The notes under the pieces are model-generated. The model was not told the DNA's origin and did not search any database. It saw nothing but the letters and a program-made list of their open reading frames with translations. From positions 14,179,818 to 14,243,817 of the forward strand of contig OY783216.1 of the NCBI GenBank assembly GCA_963678705.1: a stretch of 64,000 nucleotides of DNA. The letters are read 5' to 3'. Source of the DNA: Panorpa germanica. Taxonomy: Eukaryota; Arthropoda; Insecta; Mecoptera; Panorpidae. This document shows positions 25,226 through 36,852 of the stretch, piece by piece (position 1 is the stretch's first letter; every line of letters begins with the position of its first letter). The translations under genes and the position numbers were made by a program.

Positions 25226-27080
25226 TTTTTTTTAACAGGCATCGCAGGTTGATGTTAAGTTTATATTTTCATAGTCTTAATCGTAGTTGAAACTTCAAAC
25301 GCGTTTTTCTGAAAACTGTTCTCAAACTTTCTTCCATCATATCTCGAGAAAGGTTTAACTCATTCTCTTGAAATTTATAAGATAGACGCACAGACTGACC
25401 TAGAATCATCTAAATATTTCAAATTTTTTCGTAACGCAATAATTTAAAAAAATCATAAAATATTAAACTTATTCTTCATAAGTCCGCAAAAAACGCAATT
25501 TTCAATATTTTCAAATGATTCAAGGTCATTCGATGCATGTAGGGAAGTGAGCACCCTTGCTTTTGAGGCGGGTATTTACAAAGTGGTGCAACTTACGTTC
25601 TAATAAAGATTTTTATTTGAAATTTGTTTCACATACTCGTAGTAATAAATAAATGATAAAAAACTAAAAGTTCTATTTTTTCGTACAATAATACGATCGT
25701 TTCTTTCCTCGATATAAGCAATACTTTATAAACTTAGTATTATAAACTTAACCCTAGGTAATTCATAGTAAGGTATACTTCGCACTATACTTTTATCAGT
25801 AAATAGTTTTATACCTCTGTCTTCATCAATTATAATCCTATCTTCGCTGTTTGTTATTTTGCGCAGTAGGTAGACTGTATCCATGCCCTAATTTAATTAC
25901 ACTCTTATCCTAATTAAATATTTTAAACTTTTCACCTCACCCCTACAATTCTAAATTTCGCTCTTCTTTATTTATCTAAAATACAAAATATATTCTAATT
26001 TTTAACCAGTTCCACGGCCCAAAAATTATATTCTAGTAAAAAAACATTTTCTTTCGTTTTTCAACCTTCACATTCGTTCGTAATACTTCGTACATTCAAT
26101 TTAACAGCTCTTTAGATCTTTTCATTAGTACATATGTTTTAACCCTGCGGGTTATGGAAAACGATTAACAAGTCAGAAAAGCCTATATTTTAAACAAATT
26201 TCGTCTCAGACGAGCAGTGGATGCCAATGTTATATATATATGGGCCCAGATTTCAGACGAACCGTCCGAGGGAGGTGGGTTTTTGATCACTTTACTGATC
26301 CATTTCCATAAAATTCGGTAAAATTGCATGTACTTATTATCTAAACCGAAACTTTGCCTTCATACGGGTACATATAAACTTGATTTTTAGTTCAGTTACC
26401 TTCTTTTAGGACCTATTGTAAAATTTATCTACTTCAGAACCACACATAATGTCATATCGGTAATTGTTGGTTCTCAATATAAATATGACTTGTTTTAACA
26501 CGATCGGTGTGTATTTGCCATGGGTAATTTATTTTAAGTCGTCTAGTGTAAAACTAATTAAAATCAATAATCCTACTTGAAGCATGATAGCGAGCATATG
26601 ACTTTTAGTATCAGCTAGTAGATAATCTTCCTACCTCAACGCTATGAACAAATCCAGATAAACAATCTATTCTCAAGTCAACAATTAAAATTCTATCCTC
26701 TACGTCGACTTTAAATTGAATCCAAGAACTTCATGAATTTGTACTCTACTTTGTCTGCCGCAATATCAATAATAATATAATTAACGTATTTAAACAGCAC
26801 CGATGGTGTATAATCCAAGTGCAACACATTTAAAAATATGGTTTAGGGCTTCTCCACATAAGTAACGAGTAAAAAACACAGACCCCCCCTCCCCCTTCTG
26901 GTATGTCCTTTTACTTCTCGCCTGTATTTATTGTCAATAAATTTGACAAATAATTAAAATAAATATAATCCAATTAGAAAAAGTTTTCCTTTGTAATATT
27001 GTGTGCTCCTTCACCTTCTTTTATTTCGATCTCAGAATTTTTACATACAAATCTGTGGGATTATTTGTGTATTATTTTTC
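25226..27080. other. AT-rich region, no gene recognised
   Basis: About 1.85 kb. The first 400 bp may be the 3' untranslated part of the preceding transposase relic. Short features seen are a (TA)5 tract near 26230 with a GC-richer patch after it (26240-26285), and a C-run at about 26883-26895. I find no convincing coding frame or repeat family. Confidence 0.45.
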
Positions 27081-28557
27081 AATAACGACAAGGAGGACCT
27101 AGGAGGTGGATAGGGGAATGCTTAAACTGTGTAGGACGGCGGTCAGGAGTGAAATAAAATACCTTCCGCGGGCCAACAGGATTACTAGACATGTGGAGAC
27201 GCAGGCAGACATCCCAACAGCAGGCCAAATGAGTCAAAAGTAGAAGAAATAATAGCGAAGTTCGACAAGGGGTGGACTGAGAACCTAAATGTGAACGAAC
27301 ATCTAAGATTGATTCAATGTGCATGGCCGGAAAGCACATTCAAAACTGCTAAGATGGCAAAAGGTGGAATTTTACAGATGTTTAAGAACAGGGATCTAAT
27401 ATTGGTTACTAACCCTAAGTTTAATGATAACAATCCTCTTATAAGGTGAGTAAGCACAAGGGCACTGCAGATAGAAAACACGATAAAGAGAAAATCGGCA
27501 CAGTCGGGTAAGGTTTGTGTATAATAAATAGCTGTGCTATAATAGAGGAGAATGGTGATACGAATGCATCCAAAACTTTTACATATCTCGCAGGACTGAC
27601 AACATAAGCGATATAATCACAGTGCCAGAAAAAGTAAAAACTATCTCGAAGAGAGAAGTGAGAAAGGAACTAGTTTCTATTTGTTTAAAAGATGAACTAA
27701 AGCTCTATCTCAGAAAAGTAGGAGAGCTGATGTTCAGGGCTGAAAGATATTATATAGCAATATATAGGAGAGTGGAGAAGTAGAAAGTACAAGAAGGAAA
27801 CCAACAAGAGAGGAAAAAGGAACAAGGGTAATATAGGCGTCGTAGGAAAACCCTGATTGTTAAATCTCGGTTAGTATAAAAAATGTATGTTGACATAGCA
27901 ATACAATTAATGAAAAACAAAGATATTAAAGAGTTGGATGTGGTAATAAAAAACATAAATAAAGCAAATGAAGGACATGTCCAACAGTGTATAACAGAAG
28001 GTAAAAGATGATGCGCAAAAATGGAAAACTCGGTGAAAGCAAAATTAATTCAGAAAAGCGATATATAATTGAAATTAATGTTGACTAATCAACTACTGAG
28101 GAGAAAGCAGTAAATTCCATAAAGATGTATCTGAGCGGCTCAAAAATTGAGAGGAAAGACATAAGGATCACAATTTGCACAAAAAGCAAAGAGTAGAGGA
28201 TTAAGATATGCAAACATAGCCCTATATGTTGAGTGTGCAATCAGACTGGATGACAAAAAACGTATTAGAATAAGATGGACGAGGTGCAGAATAGTAGAGA
28301 GATTAGCACTCACTAAATGTTTCGAATGCCAGAACTATGGGCACATTGTAAGTTCATTCAAAAATAAGGAGGATACGAGCAATAAATGCCTTAAGTGTTG
28401 CGAAGTAAAACACAAATCCAACGAATGCGCGAAAGAGGTATACTGTTGGACCTGCAAAATAAAGGGACAGAGCGTGAGGAAAACGATCTGTACTAGCTAC
28501 AGAAGCTTAGTAAACGAACTCCTGAGGAATAGGAGCATCCCAATAAATAAAAAATGG
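27080..28557 (+). pseudogene. LINE ORF1 with zinc knuckles (R1-like or Lys/Glu-rich LINE type)
   Basis: Plus-strand frames read EIIAKFDKGWTENLNVNEHL, CAWPESTFK, GGILQMFKNRDLILVTNPK and later RCRIVERLALTKCFECQNYGHI. A knuckle array follows: CFECQNYGHIVSS with the last Cys replaced by Phe, CLKCCEVKHKSNEC, and CWTCKIKGQ with a shifted final Cys. The end is SYRSLVNELLRNRSI and a stop near 28557. The three consecutive CCHC-like units followed by 'YR.LVN.L' are typical of ORF1 of a LINE group common in insects. Middle frames are broken. It may be the ORF1 half of the Lys/Glu-rich element whose ORF2 starts near 30260, but about 1.7 kb of other sequence separates them. Confidence 0.65.
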
Positions 28558-28814
28558 TGATGGCGTTTAATCTTGCACATAGAATATTCTTAATAGAAAT
28601 ATATGTGTCGCTATCGTTTCCGAATCAAAGAAGAAGCAAGCAAGCAGGGTATTTTGGTTTAAAGTCCCTAACATTGATTCAGCAATTAGAGTCAATAATA
28701 AAGAAGTTACCGTTCTCAAATGTCAAACACAGCATTAAGGTTTTGTATAATTAGAGCTAAAAGAACTAGTAATAGAGGGTGCGGCAGCATAACTTAGTCT
28801 TTTATAAAAAACCA

Positions 28815-29265
28815 TTAGGTTTTGTTCAGATACAGTAAAGAGAGTGCGTTGCCGCTACCCAGAGCGCCTTTTGGAATCGCTTTAATTAAGCCTCGTTGGA
28901 ACCGCTGTCCCAGACTGGAAATGAATTGTTACGTGGGTCAATACGTTTAGATAAACTGCAAGTGCGACAAAACGAAGAACTAAAGTCCCTCTTCCAATTA
29001 GGTCACCTAAGAGTATTGACCAAGTGAGAGATACAATGTTGTGATCACCACACGCAATTCTGCGTCTGATAAAGATATCTTTAACATGATCTTTATTTCC
29101 ATCCACACAAGATGGCGTTTGTGTAGAAACTTTCAGAACGTGACTTCAAAAAAGTGCGATTTGAAGTGCTTGGTTTGCTCTTCCGATTTGCCCTCTTGTG
29201 ATTTTTTTATATGGGGTTTTTTGAAATTCCGTGTTTATATTAACCGTTCATTTTTTTTTAATTTA
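28815..29265 (+). pseudogene. Internally deleted mariner-like transposase relic
   Basis: The first part reads, across frames, as a helix-turn-helix region (ALWNRFN, SLEPLSQTGNELLRGS, then SPKSIDQVRDTML). This resembles the '...RSPENI.RVR..ML.SPRRS' segment of an insect mariner/IS630-type transposase. It passes through LYFHPHKMAFV and ERDF directly to SSDLPSCDFFIWGFLKFRVY, which resembles 'SPDLTPCDFFLWGYLK', the region of the third catalytic Asp. The central catalytic domain with the first two Asp residues is missing. No terminal inverted repeats were found. Confidence 0.6.
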
Positions 29266-29394
29266 TCAAATTTGTTAGTCCACTTATTCTATTCCCCTAA
29301 TTTTTTTACATTGCAATAAAATTTTTATATATTCATATAATAACAAATAAAAGATGTACAAAAAAACTTATTACAACTAAATTTATATAATTTA

Positions 29395-29900
29395 TTGTTC
29401 AATCTCTTTCGCCGTAAAATTACCCAAATCTCTTGCTCTAATTCTTCTCCTTCACTTCCTTTTACTGTCTCTGCATCCTTTCTTCTTATTACTTCATCAT
29501 TCTTCGATAGTATTTTTTCTAGTTTCAAAAATCTCCTTCGCATACTCATTTTAATACCGATACCTAATCTCTTTATTTACAAGATGTTTCAGACTTCCAA
29601 ATTGTCTTACTTTTATTCTATCTTGAAATTTTATTCTCGCTTCATAGAAGTCTAGGCATTCTTTCAATATATCAGTGTTTCCCGTTCATTACATCTTTAA
29701 CACATTATTAAGAAAGATAAATACAGCCTAGGTTGAAACTACTTATTCTGCTTTACAAATTTAACATTCTTAATGTGGTCATAAGTTGTTCTCCATTTTT
29801 CCCTCATATCCCATCTGTTCCGCCATGTAGTTCTAAAGTAGTTCTGTAGTAAATTTTTTCTTCCATGGTTTACCCAATCCCCATTTATTTTTTCAAAAAT
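29395..29900 (-). pseudogene. Unclassified decayed coding region
   Basis: Minus-strand pieces read INGDWVNHGRKNLLQNYF, TTWRNRWDMREKWRTTY, then LVNKEIRYRY and RRRFLKLEKILSKNDEVIRR. The Trp-rich, basic composition looks protein-coding, but I do not recognise the family. It could be the tail of a Lys/Glu-rich LINE or another element protein. Frame breaks occur at about 29560 and 29720. No neighbouring motif settles it. Confidence 0.3.
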
Positions 29901-30259
29901 AATTAATTAATGACATTGGCAAGTTTTCTATGTGAACCGTTCAAGGACCCTACAAGATTTGAAGACCAACATCCATTAAGAAATTGCCAACATAACGCCC
30001 GTTATACTCGCACGAGTCATGATAAACGCCAATAATCGGTTTACTCAGTGTATGAAGAATGAGCGATCCCGATGACCCCGATGACCGATGAGGGACAAAA
30101 CTTTATGTATCTACCTACATTATAATAAACAAATAATTTTTCTCTGATTCATACAATGATTTGTTGATCAATTAAGTTTAAAAAAAAGAAAGTTAGAAAG
30201 TAAGAAGAAAGATAAAAATTTGTAAAAATACGATGAAAGCTGGAATGTGATTGGAATAA
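29900..30259. other. Spacer without recognised features
   Basis: About 360 bp between two element fragments. One short duplication (CGATGACC near 30069 and 30078) is seen, and no gene. Confidence 0.5.
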
Positions 30260-31402
30260 TTAAAGCGTTACTAGAAAGCAAGGAATAGTAGCAATGGGAG
30301 AGAAAGCTGTTGACATATTATAGATGAATATGTCAAGAAGCTGTGCAAAAGGATAAGAAAGGAAGAGCAGTGGGATATCATAAAGGGGTAAGAAGTGAGT
30401 TAAAAGAGAAAACAGTAGCAGAGAGAAGAGACACAACGGTAAGGAGAACGGTAACGTTGGAGTAAGAATTATGAAAGATAGGGACAGTATACAGTAAGGG
30501 AAATAAAAGTTAGTTGATGAAACAAATCAATGAAGTACTCAAGAATTAAAATCTGTTAATTTGGGAGACTTCAACGCCATAGTTAGATAGTTAGAAGAGA
30601 TGGACGAGGAATGGGTTTAAAAGAAAAATAAACGGAAGACAAAATGCAAAACAATAAACGTAGAGAGAAATGAGCTGATAGAAAGGGTAGAAGAAGAAGA
30701 AGGATAAATAGTGTTAAATGGGAACAGAGGCAGGAGATGAGCTTGTAGAATATACCTATGTGAGAATCAGAAAGGATACAGTAATCGAATACGTAATGAC
30801 AACGCTGCGAGGAGAAAGGAAAGTAACCATAATGAAAGTGGATGAGAAGATAACTTCGGATCACTTACCTTCGGTGGTGGAGTTAGAGGCGAGCAGAGAA
30901 GAAAGAACAGAAGGTGAATAGAGAAAAGGCAGCGACTCGATGAAAAAAGGTAGGACGAAGTTTAAAGAGAAGATGAAGTAAAGATACGACAAAAAAAAAC
31001 GGAAGAAATAGAGGAAATTGAAAAGAGAATTAAAAGGTGACGAGGGACTGAAGAAACTGGAAAAAGCAAGTGGTGGGATAGAGAATGGAATGAAATAGAG
31101 AATGAAAAAAAAGAAAAAAGTAAGAAGAAATCTAAAGAGCCTAATGAGAAAGAAATCAATAAACTAATTGAGGAAGGATTTGAGGAAAGAGAAAGAAGGA
31201 GACTTACCAGAAAGCTGAAGAGAGAGAATATAACTTTTAATACATAAAATGAGAAACAGACTCGAAAGAAAGAACTATACTGTAAATACACTATGGAACA
31301 CGGAATAGAAGAGTGATATTGACAAAAAGAAGAAAACGTAAAATATCAGAAATGCAAGAAGGGTTTAGAAAGGGGAGAGGTTCGTTGGATAACATTTATG
31401 CG
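30260..31402 (+). pseudogene. Lys/Glu-rich LINE ORF2, 5' half (endonuclease), split by a nested LINE
   Basis: A purine-rich plus-strand region reads LTVAERRDTTVRRTVTLE-like phrases, NLGDFNAIVR (the AP-endonuclease GDFNA motif, about 30560), VEYTYVRIRKDTVIEYVMT, then ITSDHLPSVVELEA (the SDH motif, about 30855). A basic linker (EKEINKLIEEGFEERERRR) jumps to MQEGFRKGRGSLDNIYA at 31345-31400, deep inside the reverse transcriptase, so the RT fingers are deleted. At 31403 the frame is interrupted by the younger LINE and resumes at 36853. The same family is at 52110-54960 (minus) and 42815-43190 (plus). Confidence 0.75.
31391..31402. repeat. Target-site duplication, 5' copy
   Basis: AACATTTATGCG immediately precedes the young LINE and is repeated exactly after its poly(A) at 36841-36852. 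The sequence belongs to the older host LINE: its frame reads LDNIYA before the insertion and continues LNFTVEIEL after it. Confidence 0.92.
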
Positions 31403-31440
31403 GAGTTCTATTGAGTTATTGAAGCAGTGCGGACGTGTTT
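31403..31440 (+). promoter_or_regulatory. Likely internal promoter: initiator plus downstream promoter element
   Basis: The element begins with one G at 31403, then AGTTC at 31404. GGACG, which matches the RGWYV downstream promoter element, occupies 31431-31435. That is exactly +28 to +32 if the A at 31404 is +1, and AGTT fits the downstream half of the insect initiator. TATA-less Inr/DPE internal promoters are known in jockey and I elements. The preceding G could be a cap-derived extra base. Function is inferred from spacing. Confidence 0.6.
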
Positions 31441-31563
31441 GTTCATTGATCAAATATTCAATAAAACGAAAAAAAACAAAAAACTATTGTGTATTTAAGT
31501 TGCAATAAATTTTACTCTCGAAATATTTTAAAATAAAGTGTTAAAAAGAATTTTGTGTGTGTA

Positions 31564-32948
31564 ATGGAAGGTGATGTGAACCCTGGAGGAGGGCACTATA
31601 GTGATCCTCCAAAAAACAATATGCCATCCGCCAAGGACGATAATAGTAAAACCGGTAATATGAATAAATATAACAGTAATAATAGATACAGCACATACAA
31701 AGTCATGATACAACCACAACAAGGACAACAAAATTTCTTTAGCTCACTTAAGCTAGCGGAAATAGTTTGCGCAATAACAAACAAAAATAATACAACAGAA
31801 ATCAAAAAAATTGGAAAAAATAGAGCTATAATACAATGTACAACAGCAGAAATAGCAAATAAGATTGTAAGTGATCCAATATTAAAACAAAATAAATTTG
31901 ATGCATACATACCATACTTCTGGACCACAAAACAGCCATTATTAAACAAGTTGATTTAGACTGCACTGAGGAAACATTCATAAATAACATCGAATCGAGC
32001 AATTTTAAAATTACAAAAGTCCAAAGACTTAACAGAAAAGTAGTCACGGATAATGGTATTAAATACGAACCATCGATGACTATAAAATTATATTTTGAAG
32101 GTATGTATTTACCAGAGTATGTTTATTTATGGAGAGTACGCAGAGCTGTTGAACCATATATACAACCAACTGTACAATGCTATAAATGTTTAAAATATGG
32201 ACATAACTCTGGTAAATGCCGTTCCCCAATATCTAAATGTCGAACATGTGGAAGTACCGAACATACAGTATCAACATGCACAGCTACAACTGCAAGGTGC
32301 ACAAATTGTACAGGCAACCACCAAGCAACAGACAAAGAATGCCCCGAAAGATTAATACAAAACAAAATCAAAAAAGTAATGGCAGATTATAATTTAAGTT
32401 ACTATGAGGCACGCGGCGAAGTAGATAGAAGAGAAAACACTGACCATCTGTTTTCAGTTCGCACTCAAAATAGGTTCGATCTACTTCAAAACTATAATGA
32501 GATCTTTCCACATATGACAAACTCAACAGAGAAAGATAATTCAATTCCTGTATACAAGCCACACCCATTAACAAGACATGGCAATAAAAAATCAAAAAAC
32601 ATTAATCCTCCAACATTCAAACCTCAAAATAAAATATCAAATCTTCCATCAACATCTAACATTCAACAAAACAAAAGAAAACGCATAACCAGCAAAGAGT
32701 CAGCAGAATTTTTAGGAGATGATGACTTTTTAACAAACATCTTAAATAATGAAAAGGAACTACAGGCTTTAACAGAAACTAAAAAAACAACAAATCTTAA
32801 AAATTCTAAAACAATTAAAACTAGTAACAACACAGAAATAAATAGTCAGCCTGAGCCCTCGTGCTCAAAAAATAATAAAGAAACAAATATAACAATAGAT
32901 GACAATGAAAATATTAAAAATAGATTACGCAAATTACCAAAAACATAA
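31564..32948 (+). CDS. LINE ORF1: gag-like RNA-binding protein (one frameshift)
   Basis: The ATG at 31564 (MEGDVNPGGGHYSDPP) is preferred over an upstream GTG. The N-terminal 130 residues are hydrophilic, then a fold-like domain (YKVMIQP, IKKIGKNRAIIQC). The frame shifts at about 31928-31931, where ACCACA is followed by four A residues, and continues with TAIIKQVDLDCTEE to the next domain. Three zinc knuckles follow: CYKCLKYGHNSGKC, CRTCGSTEHTVSTC and CTNCTGNHQATDKEC. The C-terminal tail of about 170 residues is Asn/Lys/Ser-rich and probably disordered, ending at 32948. The protein should coat element RNA. ORF2 starts 75 bp downstream. The single frameshift is the only defect. Confidence 0.85.
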
Positions 32949-33023
32949 AATAAACAAGTGCTAAAACAAACTATTCAAATAGATTACTCAGAAATAATAT
33001 AATATAAATTTATTAATAATTCA

Positions 33024-36000
33024 ATGCTCCCGTCAAAATTAAATTTAATTCAGTGGAATCTAAACGGCTTTTTTAGACGTTTAGAAAATTTCAAAAGACT
33101 TACAGTAGATTACAACCCTATTATAATCTGTTTGCAAGAAACAAATTTTAAGACTAAGCAAACACCGAACATTAAGAAATACAATATATTCCGAAAAGAT
33201 CGACTAACGGAACACGCCAGTGGTAGAGTGGCCACACTGGTTAGAGAGGATTTTTTTTCGGAATATATAAATATACAATCCAACTTGGAAGTAATCGTGG
33301 TCAGAGTACATGTAACACAAAAAATTACTATTTGCAACTTATACTTACCTAACAGTCAAAACATAATTTTATCAGATATTGAAAACATATTAACTCAATT
33401 ACCTCCACCCTTCATATTACTTGGAGATTTTAATGCACATAACAGACTATGGGGCAATGTCACGGACAATAGAATACGAATAATAGAAAGATTATTGGAC
33501 AATAACAATTTAATACTTTTAAATGACGGCCAACACACACACTTTAATTTTTCTTTTCAAAACACATCCGCAATTGATCTTACTTTATGTCAACCGCAAA
33601 TAGCATCAAAACTAGAATGGTCAGTCCTACCAGATTTATATGGAAGTGATCATTTTCCGATTCAACTCCAAATCTTAAACAATACAATAGAAATGAACTG
33701 GTCAGGACTAAAATGGAACATCTCTAAAGCGGATTGTAATCTATATGTTGAAGAAATAATCAATAATAACATAACAGTTAATAAAGATGACCACATAGAT
33801 GTGATAACACAATCTATTAACTCCAAGATATTAACAGCTGCAAATAACTCAATTCCAAAAAAGAAAATTGGCCCACACAAACCAGCTATACCTTGGTGGA
33901 ATGAAACATGTGCTAATGCGGTAAGAATGAAAAAAAAACAGCTTTTAACAGATATAAACGCCACAAAACTATAGAACTTTTTGTAGAATTCAAAAGATTA
34001 AGAGCACTAGCACAAAAAACCATGAAGCAAGCAAGGAAACAATCATGGGAACAGTTTATATACTCCATAAATTCACAAACAAGTATAAAAGAAGTATGGA
34101 ATAAAATAAAATCAATAAAAGGAAATCAGCGAAAACTCAATATTTCTGCTTTAAAAATGTCATCAAACATAATTACATCACAACAAGAAATAGTAGATTT
34201 ATTGGGTAAAAATTTCTATCTTAACTTCAGCACTTCAAAATATTCAACACAATTTCAACAACACATGGCAGGAAAAACATATACAGAAATAAACTTATCA
34301 TCTGACAATACTGAAACTTATAACACTCCAATTACTTTAGATGAACTAAAATCAGCACTCCATAATTGTAAACTATCTAGTCCAGGGCCAGACAACATCC
34401 ATAACTACTTTATAAAAAATCTACCTGATGAAACCAAAAAAACTATCCTAAAATTCTTTAATCATATCTGGTTAAACGACTTATTTCCATCAGAATGGCA
34501 AAACGCAATTATATTACCAATTTTAAAACCCGGAAAAGATGTAACTGATATCAATAGCTACAGACCTATATCTTTAACTAACACCTTGTGCAAATTACTA
34601 GAAAAAATCATTAATGAAAGACTCATTTATACCCTAGAAACACAAAATCTGTTAGAACCTAGACAAAGTGGCTTTCGTAAGCATCATTCTACACTAGATC
34701 AAATAGTTAATTTGGAAACAGAAATACTCAATAGCTTTGCCAATAACCGGAAAACTATAGCAATTTTCTTAGACATTGACAAAAGCTTACGATCGAACAT
34801 GGAGAAACAACATATTAAAAGCATTAGAAATATGGAACATAAAGGGTCATCTAGCCTACTTCGTTAAAAATTTAATGAAAACAAGAAAATTCAGTGTGAA
34901 TTTAAACAACAATAAATCACAAGAATTCGTACAAGAAAATAGTATTCCTCAAGGTTCAGTTCTTAGTGTAACACTATTTCTAATCTCAATAAACAATATA
35001 GTCAATAACATTAAAAACCCCGTAAAAGCAGGCATCTATGCTGATGACTTAGTTATTTACTGCAGCAACAAGAATATAGAAATAGTTCAAAAAAAACTTC
35101 AATCAGCCTTAAACTGCCTAGAAGACTGGTCTAATAAAACAGGATATACATTTTCTACCAACAAAACTAAATGTATTCTTTTTAAGAAATCACCAAGGCA
35201 TATTTCTCCTCCAAGACTGACAATATACAATGAAGAGCTTGCATATACACGCCAAATATCTTATTTGGGTATGATTTTTGATGAAAAATTATCCTGGGTT
35301 AATCATATAAAAAATTTAAAGACAAAATGTAGCACTGTCATAAACATAATGAAAGTCATATCATACAATAATTGGGGTAGTGACCAGAAAACACTAATGC
35401 ATATTTTTCAAACAATGATCCGATCTAAAATAGACTACGGTGGAATTATATATCAAACTGCAAATAAAAACATTTTAAAACTCATTGACAGCATTTATAA
35501 TGCAGGTTTAAGAATAGTCACTGGTGCATTTAGAACATCTCCTGTAAAGAGCCTGTATGCCATATGTGGAGAACCACCGCCTTCAATTAGACGAGACCAA
35601 CTATCTCTAAATTATTATGCATCAGTCATTTCGAATCCTACAAACATTAATTTCAGAATTACAATAGCTCCACAATATGTCTCACTATACCATAGAAACT
35701 CAAAACTGAAAAAACCACTTCTAATCAGACTAAAAAATCTCAAGGACAAACATTCTTTATCTGACATAAGAACAATTCCAATAATATTTAATAGCATTGC
35801 ACCATGGATCATAGGATTACCATCTATAAACTTAACACTGTTAAAAATGGCTAAAAGTAATACTAATTCAACCATTTACAGATCGGCACTAAATAGTATT
35901 TTGGAAAATTACCAAGATTTCATTAAAATTTATACAGATGGTACCAAATTACTGAATGAAACAGCTTGCGCCTATATAATTGAAGATACAATTGGAAAAA

Positions 36001-36698
36001 TTAAACTAAATACAATCAACAGTGTTTTTACGTCTGAATTATATGCTATAAAAGAAAGTTTACAAGAAATCACATCAACAAACAACCAAAGAAATGTATT
36101 AATTCTATCTGACTCTCTGAGTGCCCTATTGGCCATAGAAACACTATATACCAACCACCCAATAATTCAAACCATTCACCGTCTCATTCACAACCTCCAC
36201 ATCAAGCAAATTAAAACTCAATTTTTATGGATTCCATCTCACACCGGTATCACACGAAATGAACAAGTTGATAATTACGCTAAAGAAGCAATTTATTCAG
36301 GACGCATTCCAGAAGAAACAACAATTACATGTTCAGATCTAAAGAACAAAATAAAAAATATAATAAATTGTTCATGGCAAAAAGAATGGAGTGAAGAAAG
36401 TGATAACAAATTAAGAGAAGTAAAACCATCAATTTGCAAACAAGAATTACCAGACGGAATAAATAGAAGGCTGGAAGTAATAATATGTAGAATCATGATA
36501 GGACATACAAATTATACTCATACTTACTTATTCAAAAAAGAACCACAACCAATATGCGGACAATGCAACAACCCATTAACAGTAAAGCATATTATTTTCC
36601 ACTGCTCAAGGTACTCGTCGATAAGACAGGAATGTAATATGCCGCAAGATTATAAACTGATATATGAAAACAAAGAAAATTTGAAAAACCTTATTTAA
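33024..36698 (+). CDS. LINE ORF2: AP endonuclease, reverse transcriptase, RNase H (two frameshifts)
   Basis: The start is ATG 33024. The endonuclease domain shows IQWNLNGFF, CLQETNF, LLGDFNAHNRLWG and YGSDHFPI, so all key residues are present. The frame breaks once in an A-run at 33930-33938, then continues through a linker to the reverse transcriptase: SSPGPDNIHNYF, SYRPISLTN, QSGFRKHHST, FLDI-KAYDRTW (the second break, at about 34788, is here), IPQGSVLSVTLF and GIYADDLVIYC at about 35037. RNase H shows IYTDGTK, SELYAI, LSDSLSA and IPSHTGI with NEQVDNYA, so the D-E-D-D set is intact. A terminal CGQCNNPLTVKHIIFHC zinc motif precedes the stop at 36698. The protein nicks target DNA and primes reverse transcription there. 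Confidence 0.9.
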
Positions 36699-36840
36699 TT
36701 TATAAATAAAGCAAACCTAATTTCCTTATTTTAAATTATAAATTACAAATTATATATTATAAATTATTGTATATGTATATGTATGTGCTAATAACTTCTA
36801 AAAGTTGATGCACCAATAAAATAAAAAAAAAAAAAAAAAA

Positions 36841-36852
36841 AACATTTATGCG
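36841..36852. repeat. Target-site duplication, 3' copy
   Basis: AACATTTATGCG directly follows the poly(A) and matches 31391-31402. Up to two leading A bases could belong to the tail. Confidence 0.92.

Larger units (their letters stand above)
31403..36840 (+). mobile_element. Near-intact I-type LINE with poly(A) and target-site duplication
   Basis: A 5.4-kb non-LTR retrotransposon with a 5' leader of about 160 bp, ORF1 (31564-32948), ORF2 (33024-36698) with endonuclease, reverse transcriptase, RNase H and a terminal zinc motif, a short 3' region and poly(A) at about 36823-36840. It is flanked by a 12-bp duplication. The presence of RNase H places it with the I/Loa-type group rather than true jockey. 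The only coding defects are three single-base breaks, all in A-runs (31928, 33930, 34788). It therefore looks young, or possibly intact with base-calling errors. It is inserted into an older Lys/Glu-rich LINE in the same orientation. Confidence 0.92.

Noticed and set aside
30583..31291. Phe/Leu/Ser-rich minus-strand frames as membrane proteins
   Set aside because: They are the antisense shadow of the purine-rich Lys/Glu LINE on the plus strand; the same happens at 37505-38005.
31528..36496. Minus-strand frames across the young LINE
   Set aside because: They oppose a plus-strand ORF1/ORF2 with full endonuclease, reverse transcriptase and RNase H motifs.
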